DNA of 5,547 bases, taken from contig JAFDET010000217.1 of NCBI GenBank assembly GCA_019310195.1, positions 1-5,547 of the forward strand, given 5' to 3'. A model generated the notes under the pieces. The model was given only the letters and a program-made list of their open reading frames with translations, was not told the origin of the DNA and did no database searches. Source of the DNA: Deltaproteobacteria bacterium (GTDB lineage Bacteria; Myxococcota_A; UBA9160; JAFDET01). The number at the start of each line of letters is the position of its first letter. Positions within the stretch are counted from its first letter, which is position 1. Shown here piece after piece: positions 5,218 to 5,547 of the stretch. Made by a program: the position numbers and the translations under genes.

Positions 5218-5547
5218 GCGGGCTCCGCGAGGCCCCGGAAGCCTCGCGCCACCAGGTAACGCTCGCTGGTCCCCTTGCGGCTCGAGTCGGGCCGAGTGGC
5301 CTTGGCCTTCTCGAAGCGGCCGCGGATCCGGCGCTCGATGACCTGAGCCTCGGGCCCTTCGAGGATCTTCAGGATCAGTGAGCCACGTGGCCGGAGTAGA
5401 AGCGGAATCAGCGCCTCGACGGACTCCAGCAGCGCCTCCTCCCGGGCCCGATCGGTGGCCTTCACGCCGGTCAGCTTGGGGGCGGCGTCGCTCAGCAGCA
5501 CGTCGCAGGGCTCGCCGCCAAGAGCCTTGAGAATCTCTTTGGAAACA
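5214..5547 (-). CDS. rlmE: RlmE (FtsJ/RrmJ), 23S rRNA U2552 2'-O-methyltransferase, C-terminal half only
   Basis: The visible 110 codons, read leftward from the right edge, are the C-terminal half of the heat-shock-associated FtsJ methyltransferase. This enzyme methylates the ribose of U2552 in the 23S A-loop during late 50S assembly, using S-adenosylmethionine. Counting visible residues, LLSDAAPKLTG contains D20, ILKILEG contains K60 and TSERYLVARG contains E95. These match D124, K164 and E199 of the E. coli K-D-K-E tetrad with identical spacing (40 and 35 residues). The block RPDSSRKGTSERY is also characteristic. The missing part, about 95 residues by comparison with the 209-residue E. coli protein, should hold the first catalytic lysine and the SAM-binding loop; it lies beyond the edge, as does the start. 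The gene is convergent with rimO and their stops overlap. Other RrmJ-fold methyltransferases are possible, but the motif spacing favours RlmE. Confidence 0.9.
   Translation of the reverse strand, partial: VSKEILKALGGEPCDVLLSDAAPKLTGVKATDRAREEALLESVEALIPLLLRPRGSLILKILEGPEAQVIERRIRGRFEKAKATRPDSSRKGTSERYLVARGFRGLAEPA
5226..5248 (+). terminator. Hairpin just past the rimO stop, inside the rlmE 3' end
   Basis: CGCGAGGC (5226-5233) and GCCTCGCG (5241-5248) form a perfect eight-pair stem with a seven-base loop, starting eight bases after the rimO stop. No U-tract follows, so intrinsic termination is uncertain. It mirrors the hairpin on the other side of the shared stop. It encodes the last residues of rlmE. 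Confidence 0.4.

Overview
This is a GC-rich, gene-dense bacterial window with five protein-coding genes, two of them cut by the window edges. I saw no RNA gene, insertion sequence or CRISPR array. The GC-rich codon use and the two exported proteins with simple Sec signal peptides fit a high-GC Gram-negative lineage such as a myxobacterial or other deltaproteobacterial-type group. That placement is a guess from sequence style, not from a marker comparison.

Layout. The left fifth (1-1238, minus strand) is a serine hydrolase of the class C beta-lactamase / family VIII esterase fold whose 3' end leaves the window. A 63-base divergent intergenic region separates it from a rightward unit. That unit starts with two tandem, exported amidohydrolase-superfamily paralogues (1302-2603 and 2600-3832). 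They overlap by four bases (GTGA), so they are probably translationally coupled. After a 47-base gap comes rimO (3880-5217), the radical-SAM methylthiotransferase for ribosomal protein S12. It ends tail-to-tail with rlmE/ftsJ (minus strand, 5' end outside the window), the 23S rRNA U2552 2'-O-methyltransferase. The two stop codons share one CTAG palindrome.

How the genes may work together. rimO and rlmE both modify the ribosome. The amidohydrolase pair is the most unusual part. The first copy keeps a complete set of candidate metal ligands (HxH, Lys, two His, Asp). The second keeps the fold signatures but has lost nearly all ligands, so it looks like a pseudoenzyme co-made with its active sister. 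A catalytic plus non-catalytic exported heteromer is the best hypothesis here; its substrate cannot be read from the sequence. Smaller points of interest are a palindrome that encloses the SD-less rimO start codon, symmetric hairpins around the convergent stops, and a 10-bp tandem repeat in the divergent promoter.
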